Below are positions 51,269 to 61,466 of a stretch of 64,000 nucleotides of DNA, one piece after another. The notes under the pieces were generated by a model. It was given only the letters and a program-made list of their open reading frames with translations, did not search any database and was not told where the DNA came from. This DNA is from Lachnospiraceae bacterium (GTDB taxonomy: Bacteria; Bacillota; Clostridia; Lachnospirales; Lachnospiraceae). Both the position numbers and the translations under genes were made by a program. Position 1 is the stretch's first letter. Each line of letters begins with the position of its first letter. The DNA lies in contig JAGASK010000031.1 of the NCBI GenBank assembly GCA_017621815.1, forward strand, positions 1 through 64,000, read 5' to 3'.

Positions 51269-54241
51269 TCAAAATTCTATTTTATTTCCGTCAAGGTCTA
51301 CAGGCACACTGCCTTCCTCTATCATCTGCAGCATAACAGGTACAATTTCAGCATCAAACTGTGTGCCTGCCCCTTTTTTCAATTCGCTGATAATCGTTTC
51401 CGTATCAAGAGCCTTGCGGTAACACCTTGCATTGGACATGGCATCATAAGCATCGGCAACACCAATAATACGTGCCACCAGAGGAATCTCTTTTCCCTTA
51501 AGCCCCATACAATAACCTGTTCCGTCATAACGCTCATGATGATAACTGGCTCCGTCGGCGATTCCCGGAAGAGCTGTACATTCCTTCAAAATCTCTCCTC
51601 CGATTTTCGGATGTGTCCTGATTACATCCATTTCTTCCTCAGTCAGTTTCCCTTCCTTTTTCAAGATGCTGTCAGGAATACCGATTTTACCGATATCGTG
51701 CATCAGTGCAATATAAAAAATCCTTTCCTGGTCAAGTTCCGGAAGCTGCAGTCTTTTTGCCAACTCACGGGAATAATAAGCAACCCTGATGGAATGACCG
51801 TTTGTATATTTATCCTTGGCATCAATGGTCTTGGCAAATGCTTTCAGGAACTGGTCAATAATATCCTGATACTCCTTCTGCCGTTTTCTGATATTCCTGA
51901 TTTTAGTACGGGCAATCAGGTAACTGATTCCGGCAAGTGCCGCCAATACCACCGCCATGACCAATATCCAGAAAAAGGAATATTCCGTTAGCTTCTTTTC
52001 CTTATGGATGGAAACCCGGTATTCATGAATCTCCCCGGTATCGGAAGGATTATAAATTTTCAAATAAAAAATATAATCCCCGCCTGGAAGATTCGTGTAG
52101 CTGACGCTGCTGCTCTTTTCATCCTTAATCACCGTCTCCTGCTCATCAAAACCCTGAAGATAATAAGACATATTGCTTACCGTGGTTCCGGTATAAGAAA
52201 GGGTAGAAAAATCAATCGTGATACGTGTTGCATTTTTATCAACAGACAACTCTGCAGGATGACTGTATATCTCATCATCTACTCTTATTTCATTAACGAT
52301 TCCCTTAGGAAGAGGATTGTATGCCGCAGAAAACCGGAATATGCTGATTCCGCTTCTGGTTGCAAGATAGAGCGTACCATCCTCATCCACATAATTCCAT
52401 GTATTGGCATTTAAGGAACCTGTCAGGCCAAAAGAAAAACCGTACAATATCGTCTCTGCCTGCTCTCCCTCAAGAAGAGCTTTCTTATCCACAGCCAAAA
52501 TCCCGTTATTCTGCATTATCCACAATCGGTCATCTTTTTCATAAAAATCAAAAACGCTTCCGGCGCTTTTTTCAAAATTTGTCAGTTTTCTAAAAGAACC
52601 TTCTTCAAAATAATAAAGGCTGCTACCGGCACTGACAAACCAGCCATTTCCCTCTGCATCCTGAAGGAGCCTTAAAACCACCCCTTCACTCAGACCCTCA
52701 CTATAACTGTAATTGATAATTTCATCGCCTGCAATTTTATAAATTCCACCGCCATCGGTTCCTGCGTATAAAGCTCCGTCCTCATCCTCCGACAAACACA
52801 AAACAGTGCCGTTTGCAAGCCCGTTTTCATCATCTTTCGCATAATTTCTGACCACCCTGCCGTTTTGAATAATGCTGATTCCCTCCTGGGTGCCAACCGC
52901 CACAGAACCATCCGAGAGCGGCAAAATAACTCTTACTCCTTCATTTACAAGCCCTTCTTCGCTTCCATAACAGCAGATCTCCCCTGTTGCCGAATCATAA
53001 CTTACCGCACCGTTTCCGTAATAAGTAGCAATCCAGACAAGCCCGTCATCCGATACCGCTATATGACGGATCCTGTCATCTCCAAGCAGCCGGGTCAAAG
53101 CATTTCTCACCGGCTCCCAGTTTTCATTATACATAAGGAGGCCATCATCTGTGCCTGCATAATACACATTTTCCTGTTTCACGACCGCATTCAGGGCTTT
53201 TCCGTAAAGCCCGGCTGCTTCATTAGGAGTTTCAAAACAACCTTTGGAGTATTTCACGACTCCCAAAGCAGTTGATGCCAGCCAGATATTTCCCTCATAA
53301 TCAAGAACTGCCGCATTTACAGAGGAAGCCTTTTTATCCTCGCCGAATTCGTAAAAGCTTCCATCCGGCATAAGCCATCCAAACCCTTTCAGCCCGGATA
53401 TCAACACCGAACCGTCCCTGCATTCGCGAATCTGATTGTGAGTGGTTACTTGCCCGGTTTCGTAAATCGTCACTTCAAAAGATTCCTCATCCAGATCTTC
53501 GTCCTTGCAGATGATTTTCGCAAACTCATTTTCAGAGGTTCCCAGATAAACCTCCCCCTGTTTTCCTCCGGAAAGGCAATAGATATCCTTTCCTTCAAAA
53601 AACATGTCGGATTTAAGTTCCCCTGCCACTTTGTCCTGTGCCACCACTTCGCAGATGCCCTCATTTAAGCAGCACCATATTCTTCCGTAACTATCAACAG
53701 CAAGCGAATAGATAATATTCCCTGACAATTTTTCATCCTCAACAGGAGTGAGCACACCGTTCTCAATTTTTCCAAGCCCTGAATTGGAAGCTGCGTAAAT
53801 TATGCCGTCCGATCCCTCGGCAAAATCACGAATACACAGAAAAGAACGGTTTTCCGGTCCCTCCACCCTGGTAAACTGCTCATTTTCATATACAAAGACT
53901 CCCGCATCATTGGTTCCGATAAAAAGCCTGCCTTGAGAATCCTCATAAAGCGAACGCACTGAAGATGAGGAAATTCCCGGCTTTTCTTCACTGAAATTTT
54001 TAAAATAAGTTCCGTCATAACGAATCAGTCCGCCGTAGCTGCCAATCCAGATATAGCCGTCATCAGTCTGAATTACCACATTGGCTTCCCCGGTAGGCAG
54101 TCCGCTTTGTTCATTATATATATTAACAACATAATCTCCGAATGCAGCTTCCTGCTCAGCTGCACTGACAGATTCAAAATTCAGGAATGAAAAACACAAT
54201 ATTATTACAGACATTAATATTCGTGAAATTCTTTTTTTCAT
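51269..54241 (-). CDS. extracellular beta-propeller sensor fused to HD-GYP phosphodiesterase
   Basis: Large one-component sensor, about 990 residues. A signal peptide (MKKRISRILMSVIILCFSFL) is followed by a two-component-regulator-type beta-propeller (about 35-630) with many repeats of the kind DGYIWIGSYGGLIRYD and DGLVWIATYYGNG. A Y_Y_Y-type domain (about 660-750, MSYYLQGFDEQE), one membrane helix (about 760-785) and a cytoplasmic HD-GYP domain (about 805-985) follow. HDIGKIGIPDSILKK, the signature HHERYDGTGYC and ADAYDAMSNARCY are intact. It probably degrades c-di-GMP in response to an outside ligand. It begins 22 bases after the GT-C gene, inside the glycan operon. I start at the ATG at 54241. 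Confidence 0.93.
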   Translation of the reverse strand: MKKRISRILMSVIILCFSFLNFESVSAAEQEAAFGDYVVNIYNEQSGLPTGEANVVIQTDDGYIWIGSYGGLIRYDGTYFKNFSEEKPGISSSSVRSLYEDSQGRLFIGTNDAGVFVYENEQFTRVEGPENRSFLCIRDFAEGSDGIIYAASNSGLGKIENGVLTPVEDEKLSGNIIYSLAVDSYGRIWCCLNEGICEVVAQDKVAGELKSDMFFEGKDIYCLSGGKQGEVYLGTSENEFAKIICKDEDLDEESFEVTIYETGQVTTHNQIRECRDGSVLISGLKGFGWLMPDGSFYEFGEDKKASSVNAAVLDYEGNIWLASTALGVVKYSKGCFETPNEAAGLYGKALNAVVKQENVYYAGTDDGLLMYNENWEPVRNALTRLLGDDRIRHIAVSDDGLVWIATYYGNGAVSYDSATGEICCYGSEEGLVNEGVRVILPLSDGSVAVGTQEGISIIQNGRVVRNYAKDDENGLANGTVLCLSEDEDGALYAGTDGGGIYKIAGDEIINYSYSEGLSEGVVLRLLQDAEGNGWFVSAGSSLYYFEEGSFRKLTNFEKSAGSVFDFYEKDDRLWIMQNNGILAVDKKALLEGEQAETILYGFSFGLTGSLNANTWNYVDEDGTLYLATRSGISIFRFSAAYNPLPKGIVNEIRVDDEIYSHPAELSVDKNATRITIDFSTLSYTGTTVSNMSYYLQGFDEQETVIKDEKSSSVSYTNLPGGDYIFYLKIYNPSDTGEIHEYRVSIHKEKKLTEYSFFWILVMAVVLAALAGISYLIARTKIRNIRKRQKEYQDIIDQFLKAFAKTIDAKDKYTNGHSIRVAYYSRELAKRLQLPELDQERIFYIALMHDIGKIGIPDSILKKEGKLTEEEMDVIRTHPKIGGEILKECTALPGIADGASYHHERYDGTGYCMGLKGKEIPLVARIIGVADAYDAMSNARCYRKALDTETIISELKKGAGTQFDAEIVPVMLQMIEEGSVPVDLDGNKIEF

Positions 54242-54263
54242 GTTACCACCCAAACAAAAGTTT

Positions 54264-55943
54264 TCAGTTCATTTCATATAGCGTCCAAAGTTCTTTTTCC
54301 GCAATAACCCTGAAGCTGCTCAGATTTTCATTGCTTTGAAGGAGCCGTAAAAGACACTCCTCCTGATTGTCATAATCAGCCACATATACAAGCAGCTTAC
54401 TGCTGTCCGAAATCTTATTATCCGTAATCTCCTCCCGGTTTCCCTGGCTTGCAAGATAAACCTCAGGAAATTCCATTAATTCATCGGAAAGCCGCCAGAC
54501 ATTGTCCGGTGAAGCCTCATTATAAAATACCACTACCGGCACATCCCTGTTTTCCTTTACATATTCCATCGTCTGCTTTTCTTCTTCATACAGAAAGAAT
54601 ACCTTTCCGTTTTTCAGCGCTGTCCCGTCAGTCAGAAGAACGGCTCCAAGCAATATAAGTCCTGCTGCCGGCTTCCATTTATCCTTTTTTATTAAAAGAC
54701 TGACCGGAGTACATAAAAAATATAAAAGCAAAAAGAGCAGTATGCCGTAAACCGGAAGCTGATAACGGTTAGAGGTTTCTCCCAGAAGAAGCGCCGTCTT
54801 GGAAACCGTAAAGAAGTAGCCTGCGCAGGAAAAAAGCAAAAGTAAAACCGCCTGCTTTGTTTCCTGTCCCTGCCGGGTACTTAAGCCGTTTGTATCCGGC
54901 TTCCCCGCCGGTCTCCTTTTTATCCAATACACGGTAATCCCTGCAAGGCAGATGCACAAAAGCCATACACAAAGCCAGCCGTTTACCACATAATCATCAA
55001 ACAGTCCTGTAAAAAAGCGGAGCCTTTCCAGGGTATTTCCCGCATTCCCGAATTCACTGACAGCCTCTGTTCCCCGGTATCCCCGGAAAATATGAGCCAT
55101 GCTGGAGGGATAATATATAATTGCTGCAAGCAGTCCTGCTGCGCAGGAAAGTGCATACAAAAACAGTTCCTTGATTTTTTTACTCTTAAAAAAGAGAAAA
55201 CACATTCCCACGCCCATAAAGAAATGAAAAATAATATAGTAATACTGGGTCATGAAACCCAGAAATACCGTCAATGCCGTGGGTATCAGAAACCCGATAC
55301 CGAAGTCCTGTTTTTTGATTGCCCGGATATGAAGACAGGCAAGAAGCAGCACAAACAAGGTAAGCCACTGATACATTCTGATAAACATGACACCTGAAAT
55401 CACCGCTGCCGAGAACCCCCAGAACAGGCACACTGCAAAAGCCATAAAAACGCTGTACCTTCGGTTCTTTTCTTTTGCTTCGGCGCTGACACCTGCAGGT
55501 TCCTCTTCTAAAAGACACCTGTATACAAGATATGCAAGCAGACAAAAACCGGGAATATAAGCCAGTATATTAACTCCTATTCCAAGCCATTTACTGAACA
55601 CCCCGGGAAACAGGGAACAGACGGTATGGAGAATATAGTAATAAAGGGGCGGATGCACATCCCATGACTGCATCTGTTTCACTACCTGATAGCGGAACTG
55701 TTCTCCCTCAAGCACCACAAAATCATTGCGGAAGCTGTCTCTTGACAGCCACTGCCTGTCATTTACAAACAGCCCTGCCGTTTTGTTGGTAGAATAATAG
55801 GAATAAAATTCATCCTCATGAAAGCCTGACTTTCTGTTTCCGTAATAAAACAGCACCGCCAGCTGCAGAAGCAGCAAAACAATAAAAGCTGCCGCCGTGA
55901 TTATTTTCTTCCTTCTATCCTGTATCTTTCCTAATGAATTCAT
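54264..55943 (-). CDS. GT-C membrane glycosyltransferase (ArnT/PMT-like)
   Basis: Polytopic membrane protein of 559 residues with about eleven hydrophobic segments. Family features of GT-C enzymes are the first-loop acidic motif GFHEDEFYSYYST (about residue 40) and SWDVHPPLYYYILH (about 95), both on the outside face. The C-terminal soluble part (about 455-559) is the usual extracytoplasmic domain. It would transfer a sugar from a lipid-linked donor to a glycan or protein outside the membrane. It lies three bases before the GT2 gene upstream in the operon and 22 bases before the HD-GYP gene. Confidence 0.86.
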   Translation of the reverse strand: MNSLGKIQDRRKKIITAAAFIVLLLLQLAVLFYYGNRKSGFHEDEFYSYYSTNKTAGLFVNDRQWLSRDSFRNDFVVLEGEQFRYQVVKQMQSWDVHPPLYYYILHTVCSLFPGVFSKWLGIGVNILAYIPGFCLLAYLVYRCLLEEEPAGVSAEAKEKNRRYSVFMAFAVCLFWGFSAAVISGVMFIRMYQWLTLFVLLLACLHIRAIKKQDFGIGFLIPTALTVFLGFMTQYYYIIFHFFMGVGMCFLFFKSKKIKELFLYALSCAAGLLAAIIYYPSSMAHIFRGYRGTEAVSEFGNAGNTLERLRFFTGLFDDYVVNGWLCVWLLCICLAGITVYWIKRRPAGKPDTNGLSTRQGQETKQAVLLLLFSCAGYFFTVSKTALLLGETSNRYQLPVYGILLFLLLYFLCTPVSLLIKKDKWKPAAGLILLGAVLLTDGTALKNGKVFFLYEEEKQTMEYVKENRDVPVVVFYNEASPDNVWRLSDELMEFPEVYLASQGNREEITDNKISDSSKLLVYVADYDNQEECLLRLLQSNENLSSFRVIAEKELWTLYEMN

Positions 55944-55946
55944 TCT

Positions 55947-56948
55947 TTACTCCAGATTCTTTAATTTTGCATGTACCTTCCTGACAAAGGCGGGCGCAAC
56001 AGCAAACAGCATCAGATAATTTTTATTCTTCTTCGTCAGATAAGGATTCTGCTTTATTTCCTTTTTGTGCCCTTTTAAATAAGCACATACCTGCATATAA
56101 AATTCATTATCCCTGTTCATCATGGATATGGGAATATGCAGCATATAATCCAGCCGCTGGAACAGCGCAAAGCGCACCGCTTCCTGCTTCAAATCGGGAT
56201 AATCCTGTTCCACGATTTTTTCCACTCTGTCCGCATTATTTACAATATCCGTAAAAACCCTTGGAAATTCATTTTTATTTCTGGTTCTGGTATTGCTTCC
56301 ATAACGGTAAAACACGTGATAATCCTGTTCCGGCAAAACAGCAATTACAGGAATCTTCGGAAGAAGATTTACAAGAAGCCTGAAATCCTCATTCAGTTCC
56401 CCCTCAGGAAATCTCTCATCCTTAAGCAAAGCTGCCGCAGTCAGTTTCGTGCAGAAGGAACAGTCTCCTCTGTGCAGAAGCAGCTCCCTCATAAAACGCC
56501 TGCTTTCCCAAAGCTCCGCTTCCCCCGGCGGCACACATACATCCGGCATTCTGTTTCCCTGTTCATCAATTTCATCCCGGGAAACCTGAACCATAAGCAG
56601 ATTCTCCTGCAGAGCCACCGCAAGAAGACGTTCATACATCTGAGGTTCTATATAATCATCGCTGTCCACAAATCCGATAAAATCTCCTCTTGCCTTTTCT
56701 ATTCCCAGATTTCTGGCTGTGGAAACACCTCCGTTTTCCTTATGAAATACCCGGATGCGCTTATCCTCTAAAGCAAACTTTTCCGCCATGGCGCCGCTGT
56801 TGTCCGTGGAGCCGTCATCCACCAGTATAATCTCCAGATTCCGGTAAGTCTGCCTGCGTATGGAATCCACACATCTTTGCAGATATTCTACAATATTATA
56901 TATCGGCACTATTACGCTAATCAGTACCGGCCTTTCTTTTTTATCCAT
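55947..56948 (-). CDS. GT2 family glycosyltransferase
   Basis: Cytoplasmic glycosyltransferase of about 333 residues. The GT-A nucleotide-sugar site reads VIVPIYNIVEYLQRCVDSI, ILVDDGSTDNSG, NGGVSTARNLGIEKARGDF and the DxD-type metal motif GFVDSDDYI. A C-terminal helical part (about 220-333) may contact the membrane. I start at the ATG at 56948 behind AGGGAAGGAAG; an in-frame TTG upstream is less likely. The donor and acceptor cannot be predicted. Confidence 0.92.
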   Translation of the reverse strand: MDKKERPVLISVIVPIYNIVEYLQRCVDSIRRQTYRNLEIILVDDGSTDNSGAMAEKFALEDKRIRVFHKENGGVSTARNLGIEKARGDFIGFVDSDDYIEPQMYERLLAVALQENLLMVQVSRDEIDEQGNRMPDVCVPPGEAELWESRRFMRELLLHRGDCSFCTKLTAAALLKDERFPEGELNEDFRLLVNLLPKIPVIAVLPEQDYHVFYRYGSNTRTRNKNEFPRVFTDIVNNADRVEKIVEQDYPDLKQEAVRFALFQRLDYMLHIPISMMNRDNEFYMQVCAYLKGHKKEIKQNPYLTKKNKNYLMLFAVAPAFVRKVHAKLKNLE

Positions 56949-56979
56949 GACTTCCTTCCCTCTCAAAATACCCCTGTCC

Positions 56980-58197
56980 TTAAAATCCTGCTTCCCTCAT
57001 CATGATTCCATACATTTTTCCCGGTGCAATTACCGGCGCAGGACTTAACGGTCCTTCCCCGGCAGGCTCTGCCTTTCCTTCCAGAATTCCTTTAGCAAAC
57101 CGCAAAAGTTCATCTGCCGCATGCTCCGCATTCCAGAGTCCTGTTATGGTTTCATAGGCTGCCCTGCCCATTTTCCTGCATTTTTCTTTATCTCCGGCTA
57201 AAAGTAAAACTTTCTCTGCCATTTTCTCAAAGCTCCCCTCAGGGTAAACGAAGCCGTTTACTCCATGGCGGACTAAATAAGGAGCCGCTCCTGTCTGCAC
57301 ATTGGCCACCTCCGCGCAGCCGCTGTTCATGGCCTCATTGACCACTGCACCCCAGCCCTCCAGATAATTGCTGGTGAATACATGGATGTGGCAGCCCTCC
57401 ATGATTTTCCGCACTTCTTCCGGCTTTCGGAAACCGTAGAAAACAAGCTTCTCTTCCACTTCTTCCTCTGCAGCCTGTCTCTTAAGCTCTGCTTCCATTT
57501 CACCGCTTCCCACCATATGAATGCGAAAATCCTGAAAGCCGCCTTCCCTGCCTGCCCACAGCTGTCTTTTTTCTTTCAGGAACTTTGCCAGCCTTATCAT
57601 GAATTCAGGGTGCTTCAAAGGTATAAAACGCCCTGCCCAGACAATTTCAAGAGTATCTCCAAAAGGCTTTAAGCTTTCCCACTGCGCGAATGTATAATGC
57701 ACTGTTTCAGGAAAATATCCCCATTTATACATCTTTCCCGGATATGCCCGGATGATATGAAAATCCGAAGGCACATAAGCCCCGGCACAAAGAAGGTATA
57801 CATTGTCTTTTCTGTATCTCGTATGGTCTTTATACTTGCGAATCAGTCCTTTGGGAGAAATTGCTTTCCACTGCCCTTCCCGGTACAGCCTTTCGCTGAG
57901 CCTTATTGTTGCCCTTCCCGCTTTCAGCCTTTCTCCAATCAGGTCCTCTCTTTCCGTCCAGCCTGCAATCAGAATATCACTTTCCATAATCAGCTGTCTG
58001 CATCTTGCTTCCTCTTCATACAGACATACCACGTAAGGAAGAGAAGTGCCGTCTGTCTGCCAGCCCATGGCAATTCTCTCCTGTTCCATAGGCTCAGTCT
58101 GAATAAAGTGAAATCCGGCTCCAAGGCGCTGATAGCAGGCATTTGAAAAAGGAATCTGATGATGATTAATGTAATTTGATATAAAAGTAACTGTCAT
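56980..58197 (-). CDS. GT4 family glycosyltransferase
   Basis: Retaining GT-B glycosyltransferase, 405 residues. The N-terminal half opens with FISNYINHHQIPFSNACYQ. The C-terminal donor domain has IVWAGRFIPLKHPEFMIRLA, FYGFRKPEEVRKIMEGCHIHVFTS and the E-x7-E-like region EGWGAVVNEAMNSGCAEVA. Its start overlaps the stop of the preceding GT4 gene by four bases, so the two are coupled. It belongs to the sugar-assembly part of the glycan operon. Confidence 0.9.
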   Translation of the reverse strand: MTVTFISNYINHHQIPFSNACYQRLGAGFHFIQTEPMEQERIAMGWQTDGTSLPYVVCLYEEEARCRQLIMESDILIAGWTEREDLIGERLKAGRATIRLSERLYREGQWKAISPKGLIRKYKDHTRYRKDNVYLLCAGAYVPSDFHIIRAYPGKMYKWGYFPETVHYTFAQWESLKPFGDTLEIVWAGRFIPLKHPEFMIRLAKFLKEKRQLWAGREGGFQDFRIHMVGSGEMEAELKRQAAEEEVEEKLVFYGFRKPEEVRKIMEGCHIHVFTSNYLEGWGAVVNEAMNSGCAEVANVQTGAAPYLVRHGVNGFVYPEGSFEKMAEKVLLLAGDKEKCRKMGRAAYETITGLWNAEHAADELLRFAKGILEGKAEPAGEGPLSPAPVIAPGKMYGIMMREAGF

Positions 58198-59510
58198 AAC
58201 TGCGCTCCTGCAATATCACCGTATATTTCCATCAGCCTCCGGTAATTGGTTTCCCCGTCATGAGCCATCCCTGCCCGTCTTCTGCCTGCCCCGGAAAGCC
58301 GCTGTGTAAGGGAAACGCCTTCCTCATCCTTCTCATCCTCAAAAACCGATTCTATCAGCCGTGCCAGTGCAGGGACATCTCCGGGGTTAAAAAGCAGTCC
58401 TTCTTTTCCGTCAATCAGCATATCGGGAATACCGCCTGCTGCCGAAGCAACTACAGGAACCCCAAGAAGCATTGCCTCTCCCACGGTATTGGGAGAATTC
58501 TCCAGAACCGATGCGCATACAAACACATTAGAGCTTAAAAATCGCTGCTTCATTTCTTCCTCTGTCAGCTTCCCCAGCATCACTACCCTGTCCTTAAGAT
58601 GATACCTGCGAATCAGCTTCAGCAGATATTTGCCGTAAGCAGGGAGCTTTAGCTTTTCCTTCAGAGTCTTATTTGAAATAATGCTGTTTCCTGACACATA
58701 CAAAACAGCATCCGGATATTTCTTTAAAATAAGAGGCATGGCCTCAAGCACAAAATGAAAGCCTTTTAAAGGATAATCCCCCTGTCCGAAAAAAATGCTG
58801 TGCTTTTCACAGTTCTCCTTTTGCCATTCTCCTTCGTAAAAGCCTCGGCGCATGGTCTCATTCATGCTGTGATAAACAGCCTTTCCGTTAATTTCCGCAG
58901 TTCCTTCCCTGTCAAAACGCGTCCTTCCCGTAATATGGCCTGTAAGCTTTAAGGCTTCCTTCTCATTCTCTCCCCGCAGCCTGAACTTTTCCTGCTGCTG
59001 TTTCAAAGAATCCTTTCTGATAAAATCCCGAAAGGTCACACTGCTGCACACCTTTTCCGGAAGCCCTGCCATATAAACTTCGGCAATCTTATAACACAAT
59101 CCCTGAATGCCAATCAGCGTTTTCTCCGGCCTGCCAAAGGCCTTTACCGCTGCCATGGCATGAGGGAATTCCGTTCCGAATACATGCAGAATGTCTGGTT
59201 TAAAATCCGCAAAAATTTCCTGAAACCGCACTTCCATCCCGGAATCATAGCGCTCCGGACAGCTTAAATTTTCCGGGAAAGCATAGCAGGGCACTCCTTT
59301 TACACAAAAATCCCCTGACTCATTTACTGCCGCACACACCTCCCGGTTTTCTGCCGGGAAACAAATTCCAAGCTCGATTTTTTTGTTCTTATCTTTCTCT
59401 GTCAGCTGCTCAAAAATGCCTGAAAGCCAGCCTTCCCGGTTGCTGTAGGGAAGCCTTAACTCCCTGGCAATGGCAGGCAGCATAATATTGCAAACCCACA
59501 AAACCTTCAT
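58194..59510 (-). CDS. GT4 family glycosyltransferase
   Basis: GT-B glycosyltransferase of 438 residues. The N-terminal acceptor domain includes ILHVFGTEFPHAMAAVKAFG. The C-terminal donor domain shows SIFFGQGDYPLKGFHFVLEA, VVMLGKLTEEEMKQRFLSSNVFVCAS and the signature ENSPNTVGEAMLLGVPVVAS with AGGIPDML. AGGGATAGATC precedes the ATG. It is separated by three bases from the GT2 gene upstream and overlaps the next GT4 gene. Confidence 0.92.
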   Translation of the reverse strand: MKVLWVCNIMLPAIARELRLPYSNREGWLSGIFEQLTEKDKNKKIELGICFPAENREVCAAVNESGDFCVKGVPCYAFPENLSCPERYDSGMEVRFQEIFADFKPDILHVFGTEFPHAMAAVKAFGRPEKTLIGIQGLCYKIAEVYMAGLPEKVCSSVTFRDFIRKDSLKQQQEKFRLRGENEKEALKLTGHITGRTRFDREGTAEINGKAVYHSMNETMRRGFYEGEWQKENCEKHSIFFGQGDYPLKGFHFVLEAMPLILKKYPDAVLYVSGNSIISNKTLKEKLKLPAYGKYLLKLIRRYHLKDRVVMLGKLTEEEMKQRFLSSNVFVCASVLENSPNTVGEAMLLGVPVVASAAGGIPDMLIDGKEGLLFNPGDVPALARLIESVFEDEKDEEGVSLTQRLSGAGRRRAGMAHDGETNYRRLMEIYGDIAGAQL

Positions 59511-59513
59511 GAT

Positions 59514-60344
59514 CTATCCCTGCTTTCTTCCATATAACAGCCGTTTAAGGCTGTTGTACCATCCGGCTGTTTTTTCATTTTCCGCAAGCTTTGTCCGAAG
59601 GGGCGCCAAAGTTATCCACAAAACAGCCTTAAACTTAAAAATCTGTCCACGGCTCATATACTTATGCACAATTTCTTTATGCTCTTTTGCAGACACCTTT
59701 CTGTTTTCCTTTGTTTCCGAAAAGCCGCCGCCCTCATAGTCCGCAATCAAAATTTCTCCATAGACGCAACTGACTTTGTCCGGAAAATCCTTCTGAAAAA
59801 AACACCATAAAAACTGTTCATAATCCGCCCTCACCTTATATTCGGTCCGGAACGGATGGGCCAAAAGCAGCTTTCTGTCATAAAAACATGCCTGATGACA
59901 GGGTACATTCCGGTAGCAGCCAAAGGCATCCATTTCCGGATTGGAAAACACCTCCTGCCCGGTAAGTCTTTCATAAATATTTCCATAATAAATCCCCTGC
60001 TCTGAGGGATTTTCCTGTATAAGCGCTGCCACCTTTGACAGAACATTTTCATCATAAAAGGCATCCCCGCAGTTTAAAAAGTACACATATCTGCCTTTTG
60101 CTTCACCGGCTGCCTGATTCATGGCATCATAAATGCCCTTATCCTTTTTCTGAATCACCTTGATGCGCTTTTCTCCCTGCTCTATCAGTCCGAAAGCATA
60201 AGAAAGGGAGCCGTCCTCTGACATGCCGTCCTTTATAATCACTTCAAAATCATTATATTTTTGGTTCAAAATACTGTCCAGGGTGCTTTTCAGCTTCTCT
60301 CCCGGGTTTAAGCATACAACAAGAATGGAAAATTTCACATCCAT
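59514..60344 (-). CDS. GT2 family glycosyltransferase (WcaA-like)
   Basis: A 276-residue GT-A glycosyltransferase. It shows ILVVCLNPGEKLKSTLDSI, EVIIKDGMSEDGSLSYA, KDKGIYDAMNQAAGEAKGRY and the metal-site region YFLNCGDAFYDE. The segment NVPCHQACFYDRKLL is common in colanic-acid-type WcaA/PglI relatives. The C-terminal helical tail runs from about 215. It lies 13 bases after the polymerase gene in the operon. Confidence 0.91.
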   Translation of the reverse strand: MDVKFSILVVCLNPGEKLKSTLDSILNQKYNDFEVIIKDGMSEDGSLSYAFGLIEQGEKRIKVIQKKDKGIYDAMNQAAGEAKGRYVYFLNCGDAFYDENVLSKVAALIQENPSEQGIYYGNIYERLTGQEVFSNPEMDAFGCYRNVPCHQACFYDRKLLLAHPFRTEYKVRADYEQFLWCFFQKDFPDKVSCVYGEILIADYEGGGFSETKENRKVSAKEHKEIVHKYMSRGQIFKFKAVLWITLAPLRTKLAENEKTAGWYNSLKRLLYGRKQG

Positions 60345-60357
60345 TTCGCAAACACCT

Positions 60358-61464
60358 CTAATTCACATCTGACAAAATCGGCACCATATCATGGAACATA
60401 AATGTTTCATAAGGCAGAATCCGAAGCCCCGCTTCTCCTGCCCGCATCATAAAGAGGGCAAAGTATAAAATACCTGCTGCCACCGCACATCCTGTCAGCA
60501 GCTTCTTAAGTTTCTTATTCTCAATTCCGGCTATCAGCGCAGGAATAAAGAAAATATGAGTAATAGTCAGATAATATCCGATTCTGGAAATAATCGGCAG
60601 AAAGGAACAGCATACATACATCACCAGGGCTCCCAGATTACAATAGAAATAAAACCTGTTCCTTCGGCTTCCCGATACCGTCTTTTTATAACAAATAAGA
60701 GACAGAATAAGTACCGCCAGACATCTTGCGATGGCTGCAAGACTGGTTCCCCCTTCCAGATATTCCGTATCCTCATAAGTAGGGTACAGGAACACCACCG
60801 CCTTTAAATAAAAATCCTGAAGGAAAAAGAAAGTGGTGCAAAACAGCGCCATAAGTAAAAGCTGCCACTTTTTCCAGTTAACCGACGCCAGAAAATATAA
60901 AGGAATTACAACAAGAATCGACTTATGCAAGGTTGCCCCAAGCAAAATCAACAGGATAAACTTCAGCCATTCCTTCCGAAGGACATACGGAACGGCGCAC
61001 AGGGCAAGGGCAAGAGCAAGATAATATCTTACCGTATTAAAGGACTGAAAATAATAGCCGAAGGCCATAAACAGAAAGAAGGAAAATCCAAAGGAATCTG
61101 CCTGCCTGTAAATTGCCCCCAAAAATAACAGCACAGTAAAAAATGCAAAAAACGCAAAAACCAGCAGATAGTTTTCAAACCCGCTGATGCCGTAAATAAT
61201 CTTTACAATAAAATTGAACCCGCACTCCGTGGGAACATAAGCATCACAATTCACAAGATGCATGAATTCCACATATTTCGCATAATCATTGCCCACATTC
61301 AGCCTGCAGGCGGAAAGGGCAAATAAAACCAGAAAAACAGATACCAAACATAATCCGTTAAGTACCTGCTGCCTGCTGATTCCGTTTTCAATCCTTTCAT
61401 AGCGGCTGTTCACCATAAGTCCCAGCAAAACAGTTGCCGCTGCCACCAAAATATATAAAGCCAT
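60358..61464 (-). CDS. EpsG-like polysaccharide polymerase
   Basis: Polytopic membrane protein of about 368 residues with ten or so hydrophobic segments. The EpsG-type features are NVGNDYAKYVEFMHL in the first long loop, then SGFENYLLVFAFF and FNTVRYYLALALALCA, in positions usual for Wzy/EpsG polymerases that join repeat units. I start at the ATG at 61464 (GAGGTAATT upstream), three bases past the previous stop; the ORF extends 25 codons further without support. It supplies the polymerisation step of the operon. No Wzx flippase is seen within the window and it may lie beyond the right edge. Confidence 0.87.
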   Translation of the reverse strand: MALYILVAAATVLLGLMVNSRYERIENGISRQQVLNGLCLVSVFLVLFALSACRLNVGNDYAKYVEFMHLVNCDAYVPTECGFNFIVKIIYGISGFENYLLVFAFFAFFTVLLFLGAIYRQADSFGFSFFLFMAFGYYFQSFNTVRYYLALALALCAVPYVLRKEWLKFILLILLGATLHKSILVVIPLYFLASVNWKKWQLLLMALFCTTFFFLQDFYLKAVVFLYPTYEDTEYLEGGTSLAAIARCLAVLILSLICYKKTVSGSRRNRFYFYCNLGALVMYVCCSFLPIISRIGYYLTITHIFFIPALIAGIENKKLKKLLTGCAVAAGILYFALFMMRAGEAGLRILPYETFMFHDMVPILSDVN

Positions 61465-61466
61465 AA